Shown piece by piece: positions 36,644 through 45,918 of a stretch of DNA of 64,000 nt. Position numbers and translations under genes: made by a program. Source of the stretch: Metabacillus litoralis (lineage in GTDB: Bacteria; Bacillota; Bacilli; Bacillales; Bacillaceae); assembly GCF_007994985.1 (NCBI RefSeq), contig NZ_VOQF01000003.1:124001-188000 (forward strand). The letters run 5' to 3'. Position 1 is the stretch's first letter. Every line of letters starts with the position of its first letter. The notes below the pieces were generated by a model. It ran no database searches and was not told the DNA's origin. It saw only the letters and a list, made by a program, of their open reading frames with translations.

Positions 36644-37917
36644 ACATTCCCCCCCATTCCTTTAAGAAAATAAATAGTATCCAGTTCAATTTTGTTAGCT
36701 ACCTGTATTACCTCTTCTTTTGAAACATTATCAATGCCATTTAGATAGTCATCAAAGGAGCGATGAATGTTAGCAATCACATTATGATAGACGATTTCAA
36801 CTAAACCATATGGTGTATCAACTGTTTCAAGCAGCTGGTTTCGGATCACAGCCTGTGTTTGCTCAAATTCTTCATTTGAAAATTCACCATTTTTCATGGC
36901 ATTCATTTGTTCTTTTATAATTGTCACAGCCTGCTTATAATTCTGTTCTTCAATGCCTGACATTACCATTAATAGCCCTTTATGACTCTCAACTCTAGAT
37001 GCCGCATAATATGCTAAACTTGCTTTTTCACGGACGTTTATGAATAGCTTTGAATGAGAAAATCCTCCAAAAATTCCATTAAACACTTGAAGAGCATAAT
37101 AATCATCATCTTTATACGTACTATTTGTTCGATATCCTATATTTAACTTCCCTTGTTTTACATCCTGCTCTTCAAAAACCTCTGTTTCCTTTACAGACTT
37201 TTGCTTTTCTGGTTCAGCTGTTCGCTGAGAAGTATTAGTAAAGTTAAAATATTTCTTAACAAAACCTTCTACTTCTTCTTGCTTTGTATCACCCACAACA
37301 TACATGTCGATTTTGTCAGATGTTATTGATGTTTTGTAATATTCATATAGAGTTTCACCAGTGATTTGATCAACTTGATTAATTTCACCATTTACATGTA
37401 GAGCATAAGGTTCATCTTTACACATTTCTTGAACTAATCGTAAATTTGAATATCTCATTTTATCATCATAAACTGCCTGAATACGTTGTTTAAGAGTACG
37501 TTTCTCCTGTGTTACAACATCTTCTTTAAAAACTCCATTTTCGATAACAGGTTCAAGTAAAATCTCTGATAATAATTTCACTGCTTTTTCAAGTAATGGA
37601 GATGAGTCCTTTAAAAATTTTTCATTTGCAATTTCCATCCGGAATGAAATGATATGATTCTCACCTTTTTTTGCAAGATCAACATGTAGTGTTGCTCCAT
37701 ATAATTCATCTAAATGCTGTCTTAGACTTGTGCTCGTAGGATAAGACTTTGTACCTCTCTGAAGAACATAAGGCAATAATGCTCTATTAGTAACATCAGT
37801 TTCATTCAATGGTGCTAATAGCTTTAGTACAATTGTATTTGTTTTAAATTTTGTTGTAGAAATAGTATGTAATGACATTCCGTTTATTTCTACAAGTTGC
37901 TCATCTATGTACGACAT
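36640..37917 (-). CDS. ymfF: M16 peptidase-like protein YmfF, catalytic motif lost
   Basis: A 425-residue protein with the M16 fold. It reads RGTKSYPTSTSLRQHLDELYGATLHVDLAKKG where active members have HxxEH followed by the same layout; the motif is replaced by LLPYV (residues 47-51), so it should not bind zinc. The R/Y-containing C-terminal motif (YYAASRVESHKGLLMVMSG) is retained. The start is an ATG at 37917 behind GGAGG; the 24 in-frame codons upstream have no site. Translationally coupled to ymfH. Confidence 0.9.
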   Translation of the reverse strand: MSYIDEQLVEINGMSLHTISTTKFKTNTIVLKLLAPLNETDVTNRALLPYVLQRGTKSYPTSTSLRQHLDELYGATLHVDLAKKGENHIISFRMEIANEKFLKDSSPLLEKAVKLLSEILLEPVIENGVFKEDVVTQEKRTLKQRIQAVYDDKMRYSNLRLVQEMCKDEPYALHVNGEINQVDQITGETLYEYYKTSITSDKIDMYVVGDTKQEEVEGFVKKYFNFTNTSQRTAEPEKQKSVKETEVFEEQDVKQGKLNIGYRTNSTYKDDDYYALQVFNGIFGGFSHSKLFINVREKASLAYYAASRVESHKGLLMVMSGIEEQNYKQAVTIIKEQMNAMKNGEFSNEEFEQTQAVIRNQLLETVDTPYGLVEIVYHNVIANIHRSFDDYLNGIDNVSKEEVIQVANKIELDTIYFLKGMGGNV

Positions 37918-38041
37918 TTTGAACCTCCTTTTATTGACAGTTTTGCTTGTAATTATAACAATACGAGGATAATAAAGGAAATAATACACTTTTTTACTCT
38001 TTAATTAGTCTTTCTAAGCAATTTATTATTTATACATAATT

Positions 38042-38083
38042 AAAGAAGACTGACAAAGGGGATCCCTTGAGTCAGTCTTCTTT
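38042..38083 (-). terminator. Terminator of the MFS exporter gene
   Basis: AAAGAAGACTGAC pairs perfectly with GTCAGTCTTCTTT, and inside it AAGGG-GAT-CCCTT extends the stem. The GACTGAC/GTCAGTC part resembles the outer arms of the palindrome at 32205-32298. Confidence 0.85.
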
Positions 38084-39320
38084 ATGCAAGCTTTGGCATC
38101 TGTTTTGAATTAGGATCTTTTTCGTTGCCTTTATTGGGCTTAATAAAGAGTAGAACCACCATTACTGCTATCAAGCTGCTTCCAGCAGAAATATAATAAA
38201 TGAGATGCTCAGATGCTGTCATAAAATAAGAATATGCAGGTGGACCTGCAGCAACACCGATAAATCTCATTGAACTATATATGGAGGTAATTGTTCCTCT
38301 TTCTTCCTTTTCAATACCTTCTGTTATCATTGCATCTAAACTTGGTAGCGTAGCCCCTATACCTATACCAGTAAAGACTAAAAATGAAATAAGAAAGATA
38401 ATGGAGTGTTGAATTCTTAACGCTATAAAAGAAATAGCAACAGTTCCCATTCCAACAATCATCACTGTCTTCATTAACTGCTGATTTTGACCTATTTTTT
38501 TTCCTGATACAAAAGAGCTTATTGATAATGCTAATAATGGAATCGCAAGTACAAGACCTTTCTGAATACCATCAATTTTGTATTGTTTTTCTAATATATC
38601 TGATAAATAAAACAGAACTCCAAATAAAACAAACATTATGATACAGCCTACTGCAAAAATAGAATATAACCATCTACCATTTTTCTTAAAAATATCTTTC
38701 ACACAGTGAGTAAACTCTTTGAATGATTGTTTTTCCTGTTTCTTTTTCTTGGGTATTTTAACTAATAGAAAAACGAGCAATACACTAATTCCACTAAAAA
38801 AAGGAATAAACCAAAATGGCAGGTACCATAAAAAAGAGGCTAGTGCAGCACCAATTATTGGACTTAATACTTTCCCTGCAGTATTTGCCGTTTCAGTTAA
38901 ACCAAGCCCAGCGCTTATTTCATCATCATTTTTAAACATATCACCTATTAATGGCATCACAACTGGAGCTGCCCCAGCAGAACCTATCCCTTGTAAAATC
39001 CGTCCTAATAATATTATAAAAAATGGGTCATCTATCTTCCATGCAGCCCATCCCGATACCGCTCCTCCAATACCTGCAATAATTAAACAAGGAACCATTA
39101 CAACTTTTCTTCCAAAACGGTCTGATAAATAACCTGCTATTGGAATTAAAATAATTGCAACGATAGAGTAGACCGTGATAATAAGGGAAACTTGAAAAGA
39201 GCTGATATCTAATTTTTTTGCTATGAGAGGTAGCACTGGAATTAGCATAGAATTTCCCAAAGTCATAACAAGTGGAACAGATGATAATGCAAGTAAGTCA
39301 AGCTTCTTTCCTGATCCCAT
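38082..39320 (-). CDS. ymfD: MFS transporter, YmfD-like (possible siderophore/drug exporter)
   Basis: A 412-residue major facilitator protein with 12 predicted membrane segments. The loop 2-3 signature GYLSDRFGRKVVM and the exporter motif in segment 5 (GLGLTETANTAGKVLSPIIGA) place it among drug/proton antiporters. The position between ymfC and ymfF matches B. subtilis ymfD, reported to export the siderophore bacillibactin. No siderophore genes are in this window, so the substrate here is unproved. A nup operon now separates it from the GntR gene. Confidence 0.8.
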   Translation of the reverse strand: MGSGKKLDLLALSSVPLVMTLGNSMLIPVLPLIAKKLDISSFQVSLIITVYSIVAIILIPIAGYLSDRFGRKVVMVPCLIIAGIGGAVSGWAAWKIDDPFFIILLGRILQGIGSAGAAPVVMPLIGDMFKNDDEISAGLGLTETANTAGKVLSPIIGAALASFLWYLPFWFIPFFSGISVLLVFLLVKIPKKKKQEKQSFKEFTHCVKDIFKKNGRWLYSIFAVGCIIMFVLFGVLFYLSDILEKQYKIDGIQKGLVLAIPLLALSISSFVSGKKIGQNQQLMKTVMIVGMGTVAISFIALRIQHSIIFLISFLVFTGIGIGATLPSLDAMITEGIEKEERGTITSIYSSMRFIGVAAGPPAYSYFMTASEHLIYYISAGSSLIAVMVVLLFIKPNKGNEKDPNSKQMPKLA

Positions 39321-39489
39321 TTTGTCTTCTCCTTGTCTTATTATTTATTTGATACCAAGTTCATTTTGTGTAATTTCGCCCTAACATATACTGGGATTTA
39401 GTAACAAATCTCATTATGTATGACCCTTTACATAAGGCGCCTTTCTAAAAATTAGGGTTCTGTTCACCTCGTTATTCGATAAACAAATG

Positions 39490-39530
39490 AAAAAAAAGCT
39501 TCCACAAAATAAATTGTAGAAGCTTTTTTT
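39490..39530 (-). terminator. Terminator of the nup operon
   Basis: AAAAAAAGCTTC pairs with GAAGCTTTTTTT, extended by ACAA/TTGT across one mismatch, 8 bases beyond nupQ. Confidence 0.88.
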
Positions 39531-39538
39531 CAATACTA

Positions 39539-40498
39539 TTATCTTTTACCTTTTTCATACGGTGTTCCTAAAGCTTTAGGAGAATCTGCTCGCCCAATAA
39601 ATCCTGTTAGAGCTAAAATTGTTAATACATAGGGTAGAATAAGCAAATAAACCGTTGGAATATCTTTAAGCAATGGTATCGTGCCACCAATAATACTTAA
39701 ACCTTGTGCTAAGCCAAAGAACAATGCTGCTCCCATTGCTCCAAGTGGATGCCATTTACCAAATATAACAGCAGCAAGAGCCATAAAGCCTTGTCCACTT
39801 ATTGTTGCATGACTAAAGTCTCTAGCGATAATTGTTGCATAAACTCCACCGCCAATTCCAGCAAAAGCTCCACTTAGAATAACACCTATATACCTCATTT
39901 TTGTCACATTAATTCCCATTGTATCAGCAGCCATTGGATGTTCACCGACTGAACGTAGACGAAGACCAAATGGTGTCTTGAATATAACATACCATACAAT
40001 AAATGCAGCGAATATAGCTATATACGAAGTAATGTAACCTCCAGAGAAGAAGATATCACCAATTATTGGAATATCACTTAAAAAAGGTACATCCATTTTA
40101 TTAAAGCTAATTGTGATTCGATCTGTTTGTCCTTTTTCATAAATATTCTTCACTAAGAACAATGATAAACCAAGTGCTAAGAAGTTAATAGCAACACCAC
40201 TAACAACCTGATCAGCTTTAAATGTAATTGAAGCTACGGCATGAAGCAAAGAAAAAACGCCTGCTGCAATCATCGCAGCTAATATAGAAAACCATGGTGT
40301 GGCATTTCCTAATATGTCAGCAAACTGCAAGTTAAATATTATACCTACAAAGGCCCCAATAATCATTAAGCCTTCAAGTCCAATATTTACAACACCAGAT
40401 CTTTCACTAAAAACTCCACCTAGTGCAGTGAAAATAAGTGGTGCTGCAACGAATAATGCAGTGGGAATGATGATCTCTAGAGCTTGTAATATACTCAC
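39539..40498 (-). CDS. nupQ: Nucleoside ABC transporter permease NupQ
   Basis: A 319-residue permease of the BmpA-linked (YufQ/BPD_transp_2) type with about eight hydrophobic segments. Conserved stretches are ERSGVVNIGLEGLMIIGAF near the N-terminus and the cytoplasmic coupling loop TPFGLRLRSVGEHPMAADTMGI. It starts with GTG one base before the end of nupP, preceded by AGGAGG. Pairs with NupP; the operon imports guanosine in B. subtilis. Confidence 0.92.
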   Translation of the reverse strand: MSILQALEIIIPTALFVAAPLIFTALGGVFSERSGVVNIGLEGLMIIGAFVGIIFNLQFADILGNATPWFSILAAMIAAGVFSLLHAVASITFKADQVVSGVAINFLALGLSLFLVKNIYEKGQTDRITISFNKMDVPFLSDIPIIGDIFFSGGYITSYIAIFAAFIVWYVIFKTPFGLRLRSVGEHPMAADTMGINVTKMRYIGVILSGAFAGIGGGVYATIIARDFSHATISGQGFMALAAVIFGKWHPLGAMGAALFFGLAQGLSIIGGTIPLLKDIPTVYLLILPYVLTILALTGFIGRADSPKALGTPYEKGKR

Positions 40499-41545
40499 TT
40501 ATTTCCCCTCCTTTTTAAAACGAAGTAAAATCCAGCGGATAAAATAGCTAGAAGCTACAAAGAAGATAATAAGCGCAATAATAATCTCAACAAGCTCATT
40601 TGGAACACCAGCCTCAGAAGGCATATTTAATGCTCCTACCTTTAAGCCTCCAAATAAAGCTGCTGCTAAAATAATTCCAATAGCTGCATTTCCTCCAATT
40701 AAAGCTACTGCTATACCATCAAATCCGATACCAGTAAACCCGCCTTTTACTGAAACATATTCAAAAGTACCTAAACCTTCCATGGCACCTGCTACACCAG
40801 CAAAGGCTCCAGAAATAACCATAGATAGAATAATATTACGATTCACGTTCATACCTGAGTAATGAGCTGCATCGTGATTAAATCCTACTGCTCGAAGTTC
40901 ATACCCTTTTGTTGTTCTTTCGAGTAAAAACCACATAATAAACGCAGCAATTAGTGCAATAAATATACCATAATGCATACGAGAATAATCAGTCATATTT
41001 TCGAAGAACTCAGATCGTAATGATGCAGTTGGGAAAATTTTATCTGATTTATCAGCATTATCTGTCATAACATTACGTATTAAAGCATTTGTAACATGCA
41101 ATGCAATATAGTTCATCATAATTGTGACGATAACTTCATGCACCTTAAATCTTGCTTTTAAAAATCCAGGAATAAATCCCCAGAATGCACCAGCTAAACC
41201 AGCAGCAATTATGGCTAATGGAATATGAATGATTGCAGGTAATTCAAATGCAACCCCGACCCATACAGCGGCTAACCACCCAACTATTACTTGTCCTTCT
41301 ACACCAATATTAAAAAGACCTGTACGAAAAGCAAATGCAACAGCTAAACCTGTTAAAATATAAGGAGTTAATTGTCTAATTGTTTCACCAATATAATATG
41401 ATTCCCCAAAAATCCCATACCATAATGCACTATATCCTGCTATAGGATTATACCCACTAACAAGCATGATAATTGCACCAAATAATAATCCTAAAAATAC
41501 AGCAATAACTGGAATTAATAAGTTCATATAACGATTTAGATTCAT
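40499..41545 (-). CDS. nupP: Nucleoside ABC transporter permease NupP
   Basis: A 348-residue permease paralogous to NupQ. The parallel stretch reads FRTGLFNIGVEGQVIVGW, and the coupling loop TKGYELRAVGFNHDAAHYSGMN. About ten hydrophobic segments. Its ATG overlaps the nupO stop by four bases, so translation is coupled. Confidence 0.93.
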   Translation of the reverse strand: MNLNRYMNLLIPVIAVFLGLLFGAIIMLVSGYNPIAGYSALWYGIFGESYYIGETIRQLTPYILTGLAVAFAFRTGLFNIGVEGQVIVGWLAAVWVGVAFELPAIIHIPLAIIAAGLAGAFWGFIPGFLKARFKVHEVIVTIMMNYIALHVTNALIRNVMTDNADKSDKIFPTASLRSEFFENMTDYSRMHYGIFIALIAAFIMWFLLERTTKGYELRAVGFNHDAAHYSGMNVNRNIILSMVISGAFAGVAGAMEGLGTFEYVSVKGGFTGIGFDGIAVALIGGNAAIGIILAAALFGGLKVGALNMPSEAGVPNELVEIIIALIIFFVASSYFIRWILLRFKKEGK

Positions 41546-43071
41546 GATAGCTTACCTTCTTTCTGACGTTTACTACCAGCCATTAAAAGGCCTAGCTCTT
41601 GTTCAGTTGTTTCTTTAGGATCTACTATATCTATTATTTCACCTTCGTAAATAACAGCAACACGATCACTAACATTCAAAATCTCATCAAGTTCAAAGGA
41701 GATAAGAAGAACCGCTTTTCCATTATCACGTTGTTCAATAAGTCGACTATGAATAAATTCAATTGCTCCAACATCTAATCCTCGAGTAGGCTGAGCAGCT
41801 ATTAAAAGATCTGGATTACGATCTACTTCACGTCCGATGATTGCTTTTTGCTGATTACCACCAGACAATGCTCTTGCTAAAGTAGATATACTCGGTGTTC
41901 TTACATCAAACTCTTTTATAAGTTGTTTTGCTTTCTCATAAATGTTTTTATAATTTAAAACACTTCTTTTAGAAAATGGTTGATGATAATATGTTTGTAG
42001 TACCATATTTTCACCAATCGGAAAGTCAAGAACAAGGCCGTGTTTATGACGATCCTGTGGAATATGTCCAACACCCTTTTCTGTTATTTTGCGAGGGTGC
42101 ATATTCTCTATTTTCTTATCATTTAATTTAATTGAACCTGAATCGACTTTTCTTAATCCTGTAATCGCTTCAATTAGTTCTGTTTGTCCGTTACCATCAA
42201 CACCAGCAATTCCAACAATTTCACCTGCTCGTACTGACAAATTCAATGATTTCACTTTAAATACTTGACGATTATCCTTTACGTTAAGGTTCTCAATCGT
42301 AAGAACATCTTGTTTTGGCTTAGCTACTGTTTTTTCTGTAGTAAAAGAAACTTCTCTTCCTACCATTAACGATGCAAGTTCATTTGGATTTGTCTCTGCT
42401 ACATTAACTGTCCCTATTCCTTCTCCCTTTCGGATAACAGTTACACGATCACAGACTTCCATTATTTCTTTTAATTTATGTGTAATTAAAATAATTGATT
42501 TACCCTCGTTAATCAGTGTTTTAAATATTTGAATTAATTCTTTTATCTCTTGAGGTGTTAACACCGCAGTTGGTTCATCAAAAATTAAAATTTCAGCACC
42601 ACGGTACAGTGTTTTTAAAATTTCAACCCTTTGCTGCATTCCAACAGAAATATCAGCTATTTTTGCTGTAGGATCAACTGACAGACCATAACGCTCTGAA
42701 ATCTCTTTTACTTGTTTTTCAGCTTCTTTTAAATTAATTGAACTACCTTTTTTTGGTTCGTTACCTAAAATAATATTTTCTGTTACAGTAAATGTGTTAA
42801 CAAGCATAAAATGCTGATGAACCATTCCAATACCTAGATCATTAGCAATATTGGGATTGGTAATATCAACTTTCTTTCCTTTAACTTTTATTTCACCTTT
42901 TTCAGGTTGATAAAGTCCAAAGAGTACGTTCATTAATGTTGATTTACCTGCCCCATTTTCTCCTAATAGAGCATGAATTTCTCCTTTTTTTACCTGTAAC
43001 GTTATATTGTCATTTGCTACTATGCCAGGAAATTCTTTACGAATATTTAGCATTTCAATTACATAGTCCAA
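41542..43071 (-). CDS. nupO: Nucleoside ABC transporter ATP-binding protein NupO (two ATPase domains)
   Basis: A 509-residue tandem ATPase. The first domain has Walker A GENGAGKST, signature ISVGMQQRVEI and Walker B ILIFDEPTAVLTPQE. The second has GVDGNGQTE in place of a true Walker A, signature LSGGNQQKAI and AAQPTRGLDVGA, so the second site is probably impaired, as is usual for sugar/nucleoside importers of this class. The start is a TTG 9 bases after AAGGAG; an ATG three bases earlier is in another frame. Confidence 0.93.
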   Translation of the reverse strand: MDYVIEMLNIRKEFPGIVANDNITLQVKKGEIHALLGENGAGKSTLMNVLFGLYQPEKGEIKVKGKKVDITNPNIANDLGIGMVHQHFMLVNTFTVTENIILGNEPKKGSSINLKEAEKQVKEISERYGLSVDPTAKIADISVGMQQRVEILKTLYRGAEILIFDEPTAVLTPQEIKELIQIFKTLINEGKSIILITHKLKEIMEVCDRVTVIRKGEGIGTVNVAETNPNELASLMVGREVSFTTEKTVAKPKQDVLTIENLNVKDNRQVFKVKSLNLSVRAGEIVGIAGVDGNGQTELIEAITGLRKVDSGSIKLNDKKIENMHPRKITEKGVGHIPQDRHKHGLVLDFPIGENMVLQTYYHQPFSKRSVLNYKNIYEKAKQLIKEFDVRTPSISTLARALSGGNQQKAIIGREVDRNPDLLIAAQPTRGLDVGAIEFIHSRLIEQRDNGKAVLLISFELDEILNVSDRVAVIYEGEIIDIVDPKETTEQELGLLMAGSKRQKEGKLS

Positions 43072-43222
43072 ACATGCTCACTCCTTTATCCTGAACAACA
43101 TAAATATTAATTTTTTTTGCTTATACCTTGAATAAAAATCAGCAAATTCAAATCTTTCATTACATATGTACTACTAAATTGACTTAGATAAAAGATTTGA
43201 ATTTATCGATTTTCAGGAATAA

Positions 43223-43310
43223 GGGCTGACATAATTAACTCCCATCTCTCTAACACTTTTTTATTTCTTTTTTGCAAGAGAGATTTGAGATTTCACTATT
43301 TAGTCAGCCC
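43223..43310 (-). repeat. Intercistronic stem-loop between nupN and nupO
   Basis: GGGCTGAC (43223-43230) pairs with GTCAGCCC (43303-43310), and inside it ATCTCTCT (43244-43251) with AGAGAGAT (43277-43284). It sits just after the binding-protein gene and on the minus strand is followed by TTATTCC. Such structures commonly protect the upstream mRNA or partly stop transcription so that the binding protein outnumbers the transporter. Confidence 0.65.
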
Positions 43311-43326
43311 ATTCCATTTTAAACTC

Positions 43327-44403
43327 TTATTTTGTAGGTACTTCAATTTCACCATTAAGAATTTTTTCTTCGTATTCTTTAACTTTTGTTTTAATTTCAT
43401 CACTTAGATGCTGATCACTCGGAGCGATACCAATAGCACCTTCTTCGATTCCATACTCAATAACTTCGCCACCTGGGAATTCATCAGCTGCAGCTTTTTC
43501 AGCTAAATCTTGAACAGCAACGTCAACACGTTTTACCATAGATGTTAAAGTAATGTTAAATTCTTCTCCGTCTTTTGTTTTACCATTACCTTCTTCGTAT
43601 TGGTCTTTATCAACACCAATTACCCAAAGTTCACGAGTTGGATCTTCAACTTTCAAATCAATTGCTTCTGAAAATACACCATTACCAGTTCCACCTGCTG
43701 CATGATAAATAATATCTGCGCCTAAACCGTACATGCTTGAAGCAATTTGCTTACCTTTTGCCGCATCACCAAATGAACCAGCATATTGAATTTCAACTTT
43801 TGCATCAGGATTTACTGCTTTAACACCTTCAACAAAACCAACTTCAAATTTCTTAATTAAGTCACCTTCAACTCCACCAACAAAACCAACTTTATCTGTT
43901 TTTGTTGTTAAACCAGCTACAACACCTGCTAAGAAAGAACCTTGATGCTCTTTAAATGTAATACTAGCTACATTAGGCTGTTCTACAACACTATCAACAA
44001 TTGCAAATTTTGTATCTTTTTGTTGTTGAGCAATTTCATCTACAGCGGGTTGAAGTAAATATCCAATTCCATAGATAAGATCAAAATTCTTACGAGCTAA
44101 CGTATTTAAGTTAGTTGCATAATCTGCATCACTTTGAGATTGAAGATAGTCATATCCACCAGTCCCTTTTTCAAGACCATTAGCATCACCATACGCAGTT
44201 AAGCCTTCCCATGCAGATTGGTTGAATGATTTATCATCAACTCCACCTATATCCGTTACCATTGCAACTGAGAAGTTATCTTTTGCTTCACCAGCACCTT
44301 CTCCGCCACCAGCTTCTTCCTTCTGATCTCCGCCACCACAACCTGCTAAAAGAGTACCAGCAGCTAGTAATAATGATAATGCTAAACCATGTTTTTTCTT
44401 CAT
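43327..44403 (-). CDS. nupN: Nucleoside-binding lipoprotein NupN (BmpA/Med family)
   Basis: The substrate-binding lipoprotein of the guanosine-type transporter, 358 residues. A basic start and hydrophobic signal end in the lipobox LLAGC, so Cys22 should be lipidated; a Gly/Glu-rich spacer follows. The mature part begins [22 protein letters not shown], the BmpA signature, with [21 protein letters not shown] in the middle. The gene is preceded by a strong AGGGGGC-type ribosome binding site and by an unusual leader. Guanosine as ligand is from the B. subtilis homologue; I cannot read specificity directly. Confidence 0.93.
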   Translation of the reverse strand: MKKKHGLALSLLLAAGTLLAGCGGGDQKEEAGGGEGAGEAKDNFSVAMVTDIGGVDDKSFNQSAWEGLTAYGDANGLEKGTGGYDYLQSQSDADYATNLNTLARKNFDLIYGIGYLLQPAVDEIAQQQKDTKFAIVDSVVEQPNVASITFKEHQGSFLAGVVAGLTTKTDKVGFVGGVEGDLIKKFEVGFVEGVKAVNPDAKVEIQYAGSFGDAAKGKQIASSMYGLGADIIYHAAGGTGNGVFSEAIDLKVEDPTRELWVIGVDKDQYEEGNGKTKDGEEFNITLTSMVKRVDVAVQDLAEKAAADEFPGGEVIEYGIEEGAIGIAPSDQHLSDEIKTKVKEYEEKILNGEIEVPTK

Positions 44404-44432
44404 CTTTTTAAAGCCCCCTCAATAATTTAAGT

Positions 44433-44507
44433 ATAAGTATTACATTTTACTAAAAAATGATAGTCTATTCGAGAACAACCACCTCCTTGAAGTTATGTAA
44501 TACTTAT
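44433..44507 (-). promoter_or_regulatory. nupN leader: 13-bp inverted repeat enclosing a Shine-Dalgarno-like sequence
   Basis: ATAAGTATTACAT (44433-44445) and its exact complement (44495-44507) flank 49 bases. In the loop, the minus strand reads AAGGAGGTGG (44488-44479), a near-perfect anti-16S match that is not placed to start any gene: the nearest start, a TTG three bases later, opens a 12-codon frame. It resembles the STAB-SD mRNA-stabilising elements known from Bacillus leaders. The repeat may form an RNA stem or bind a regulator. Confidence 0.5.
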
Positions 44508-44548
44508 TTATATTAGATAACTTTAGGTAAAAAAGCAGAAATATTGGA

Positions 44549-44563
44549 GATTTTCTCACAATG
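44549..44563. promoter_or_regulatory. Weak CodY-like site upstream of nupN
   Basis: GATTTTCTCACAATG has four mismatches to the CodY consensus AATTTTCWGAAAATT. B. subtilis nupNOPQ is known to be CodY-repressed, which is the only reason to list it. Confidence 0.3.
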
Positions 44564-44645
44564 TTTTATATTTTTTCACATAAAGCTCTGAATAACACAG
44601 TAAAATTGATAGTTTTATAAAAAGGTCATCCCTTTTATTCTTAAC

Positions 44646-45371
44646 CTATATTCTCTTTCTTACTACATGGAAACTAAAGTTATCAGCTCTAAAATAATTT
44701 AAAGAGTATAAAATTGGTCGATCTTCATCATCGAAATGCATCTGTTTTAGCAATAATAATGATGTTTCAGGGTCACATTCTAAAATAGGAGAAATTTTAT
44801 CATGGTATCCTATCGGTTCAATATGGGTCACTGCATAGCTTATATAAATACCAGCTTTTTCTTCTAAAACCTTTAATAATGATTCCTGTTCATGTTCAAA
44901 AGTATCTGGAAGCAGGTCAGTAGGTATTTTATCAAGACAATAGACTACTGGTTCAGCGTTAGCAGTCCTAACTCTTTCTAGTAAAAAGATATCCTCTTCC
45001 TTTTTACACTTAAATCTTTTTACATCATCGTCTGTAGCTCCTATGATTGACGATGAAAGAAAAACGGTTCCAGGAATTGAGTTAGCTTGTTCAATCATAC
45101 CTGTAACACTATTTAATTGTTCGATACCAGAAGTAAAACGTGGTTTCGCATTCACAAATGTACCGACCCCATGCCTTCTGATGATAACGTTTTCTTCTTC
45201 TAATGTTCGAAGTGCTTCTCTTAAAGTAGCTCTACTTACACCTAAACTTTTTGAAAGCTCAAATTCAGAGGGTAATTTCTCTTTTTCTTTGTATGTACCG
45301 TTTTCTATATCCTCTTTTATCTTATCAATCACTTGTAGGTACAAGTGCCGATTATCAGATTTTATGGTCAT
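44646..45371 (-). CDS. ymfC: GntR/HutC family regulator (YmfC, NupR-like)
   Basis: A 241-residue repressor. The N-terminal winged helix has [41 protein letters not shown]; the C-terminal UTRA effector domain follows from about residue 90. In B. subtilis the gene next to spoIIIE (ymfC) has been linked to control of the nupNOPQ operon, which there is at a distant locus. Here the operon lies directly downstream of it, which supports that role. A perfect palindrome just upstream may be its own operator. Confidence 0.87.
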   Translation of the reverse strand: MTIKSDNRHLYLQVIDKIKEDIENGTYKEKEKLPSEFELSKSLGVSRATLREALRTLEEENVIIRRHGVGTFVNAKPRFTSGIEQLNSVTGMIEQANSIPGTVFLSSSIIGATDDDVKRFKCKKEEDIFLLERVRTANAEPVVYCLDKIPTDLLPDTFEHEQESLLKVLEEKAGIYISYAVTHIEPIGYHDKISPILECDPETSLLLLKQMHFDDEDRPILYSLNYFRADNFSFHVVRKRI

Positions 45372-45406
45372 TCATCCACCCCCAATTTATCCGCTAACTA
45401 TAAGAG

Positions 45407-45420
45407 ATCAGACATCTGAT
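45407..45420. promoter_or_regulatory. Palindrome upstream of ymfC (possible operator)
   Basis: ATCAGA-CA-TCTGAT, a perfect 6-2-6 dyad, lies 36 bases before the ymfC ATG, immediately upstream of TATAGT, a fair -10. A repressor bound there would block the promoter. Confidence 0.4.
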
Positions 45421-45820
45421 GTTATACACCTTTCTCTAATCGAAATTACTATATCACGTTTTATGCTAGAAATAAATAGAAACTCTTCAAATTTGTCGAA
45501 AGAAGAGAAATAAAATATTTAAGTTTGAGGTTATTGTTAAAAAGTTTAATACCATTCTCTAGCATTAGCCAATTCTCTCCATATATTTCATCTAATATTT
45601 TACTCTTAATGTCGTAATTTGTCGATTTTAAAATAAATTTAAAATATTAAGATAATTACTATTGTTACTCCTATATAAACTAATACGATAAAAAAATTGC
45701 TTTATATTCAAAGTTTCAACTCTTCTAGAGTGATTGTTTTGAAGTAGCACTTTTACTATTGCTGTTTGAGCAAGCTTTTAGATTTTGATTATCTAGTTTA
45801 AAGAAAGCAAGTAATAAAAA
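45421..45820. other. A+T-rich spacer between ymfC and spoIIIE
   Basis: About 400 bases. No gene, promoter of quality or repeat recognised. Confidence 0.5.
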
Positions 45821-45849
45821 AAGTGATGGTTATAGTTTAACCATCACTT
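45821..45849 (-). terminator. Terminator of spoIIIE
   Basis: AAGTGATGGTTA pairs perfectly with TAACCATCACTT, loop TAGTT, with a T-run following on the minus strand. Confidence 0.88.
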
Positions 45850-45918
45850 CCATATTCTCTCCTAATTCACATGTAGCAAGTTCACTATCCATAGATTTTC
45901 TGCTTAAGTTCTTGCTAT

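Noticed and set aside
38719-39132. 137-codon plus-strand frame opposite the MFS gene
   Set aside because: It is antisense to a clear transporter gene and its composition is that of a complement shadow.
44404-44645. Purine riboswitch before nupN
   Set aside because: None of the conserved junction or loop sequences is present.
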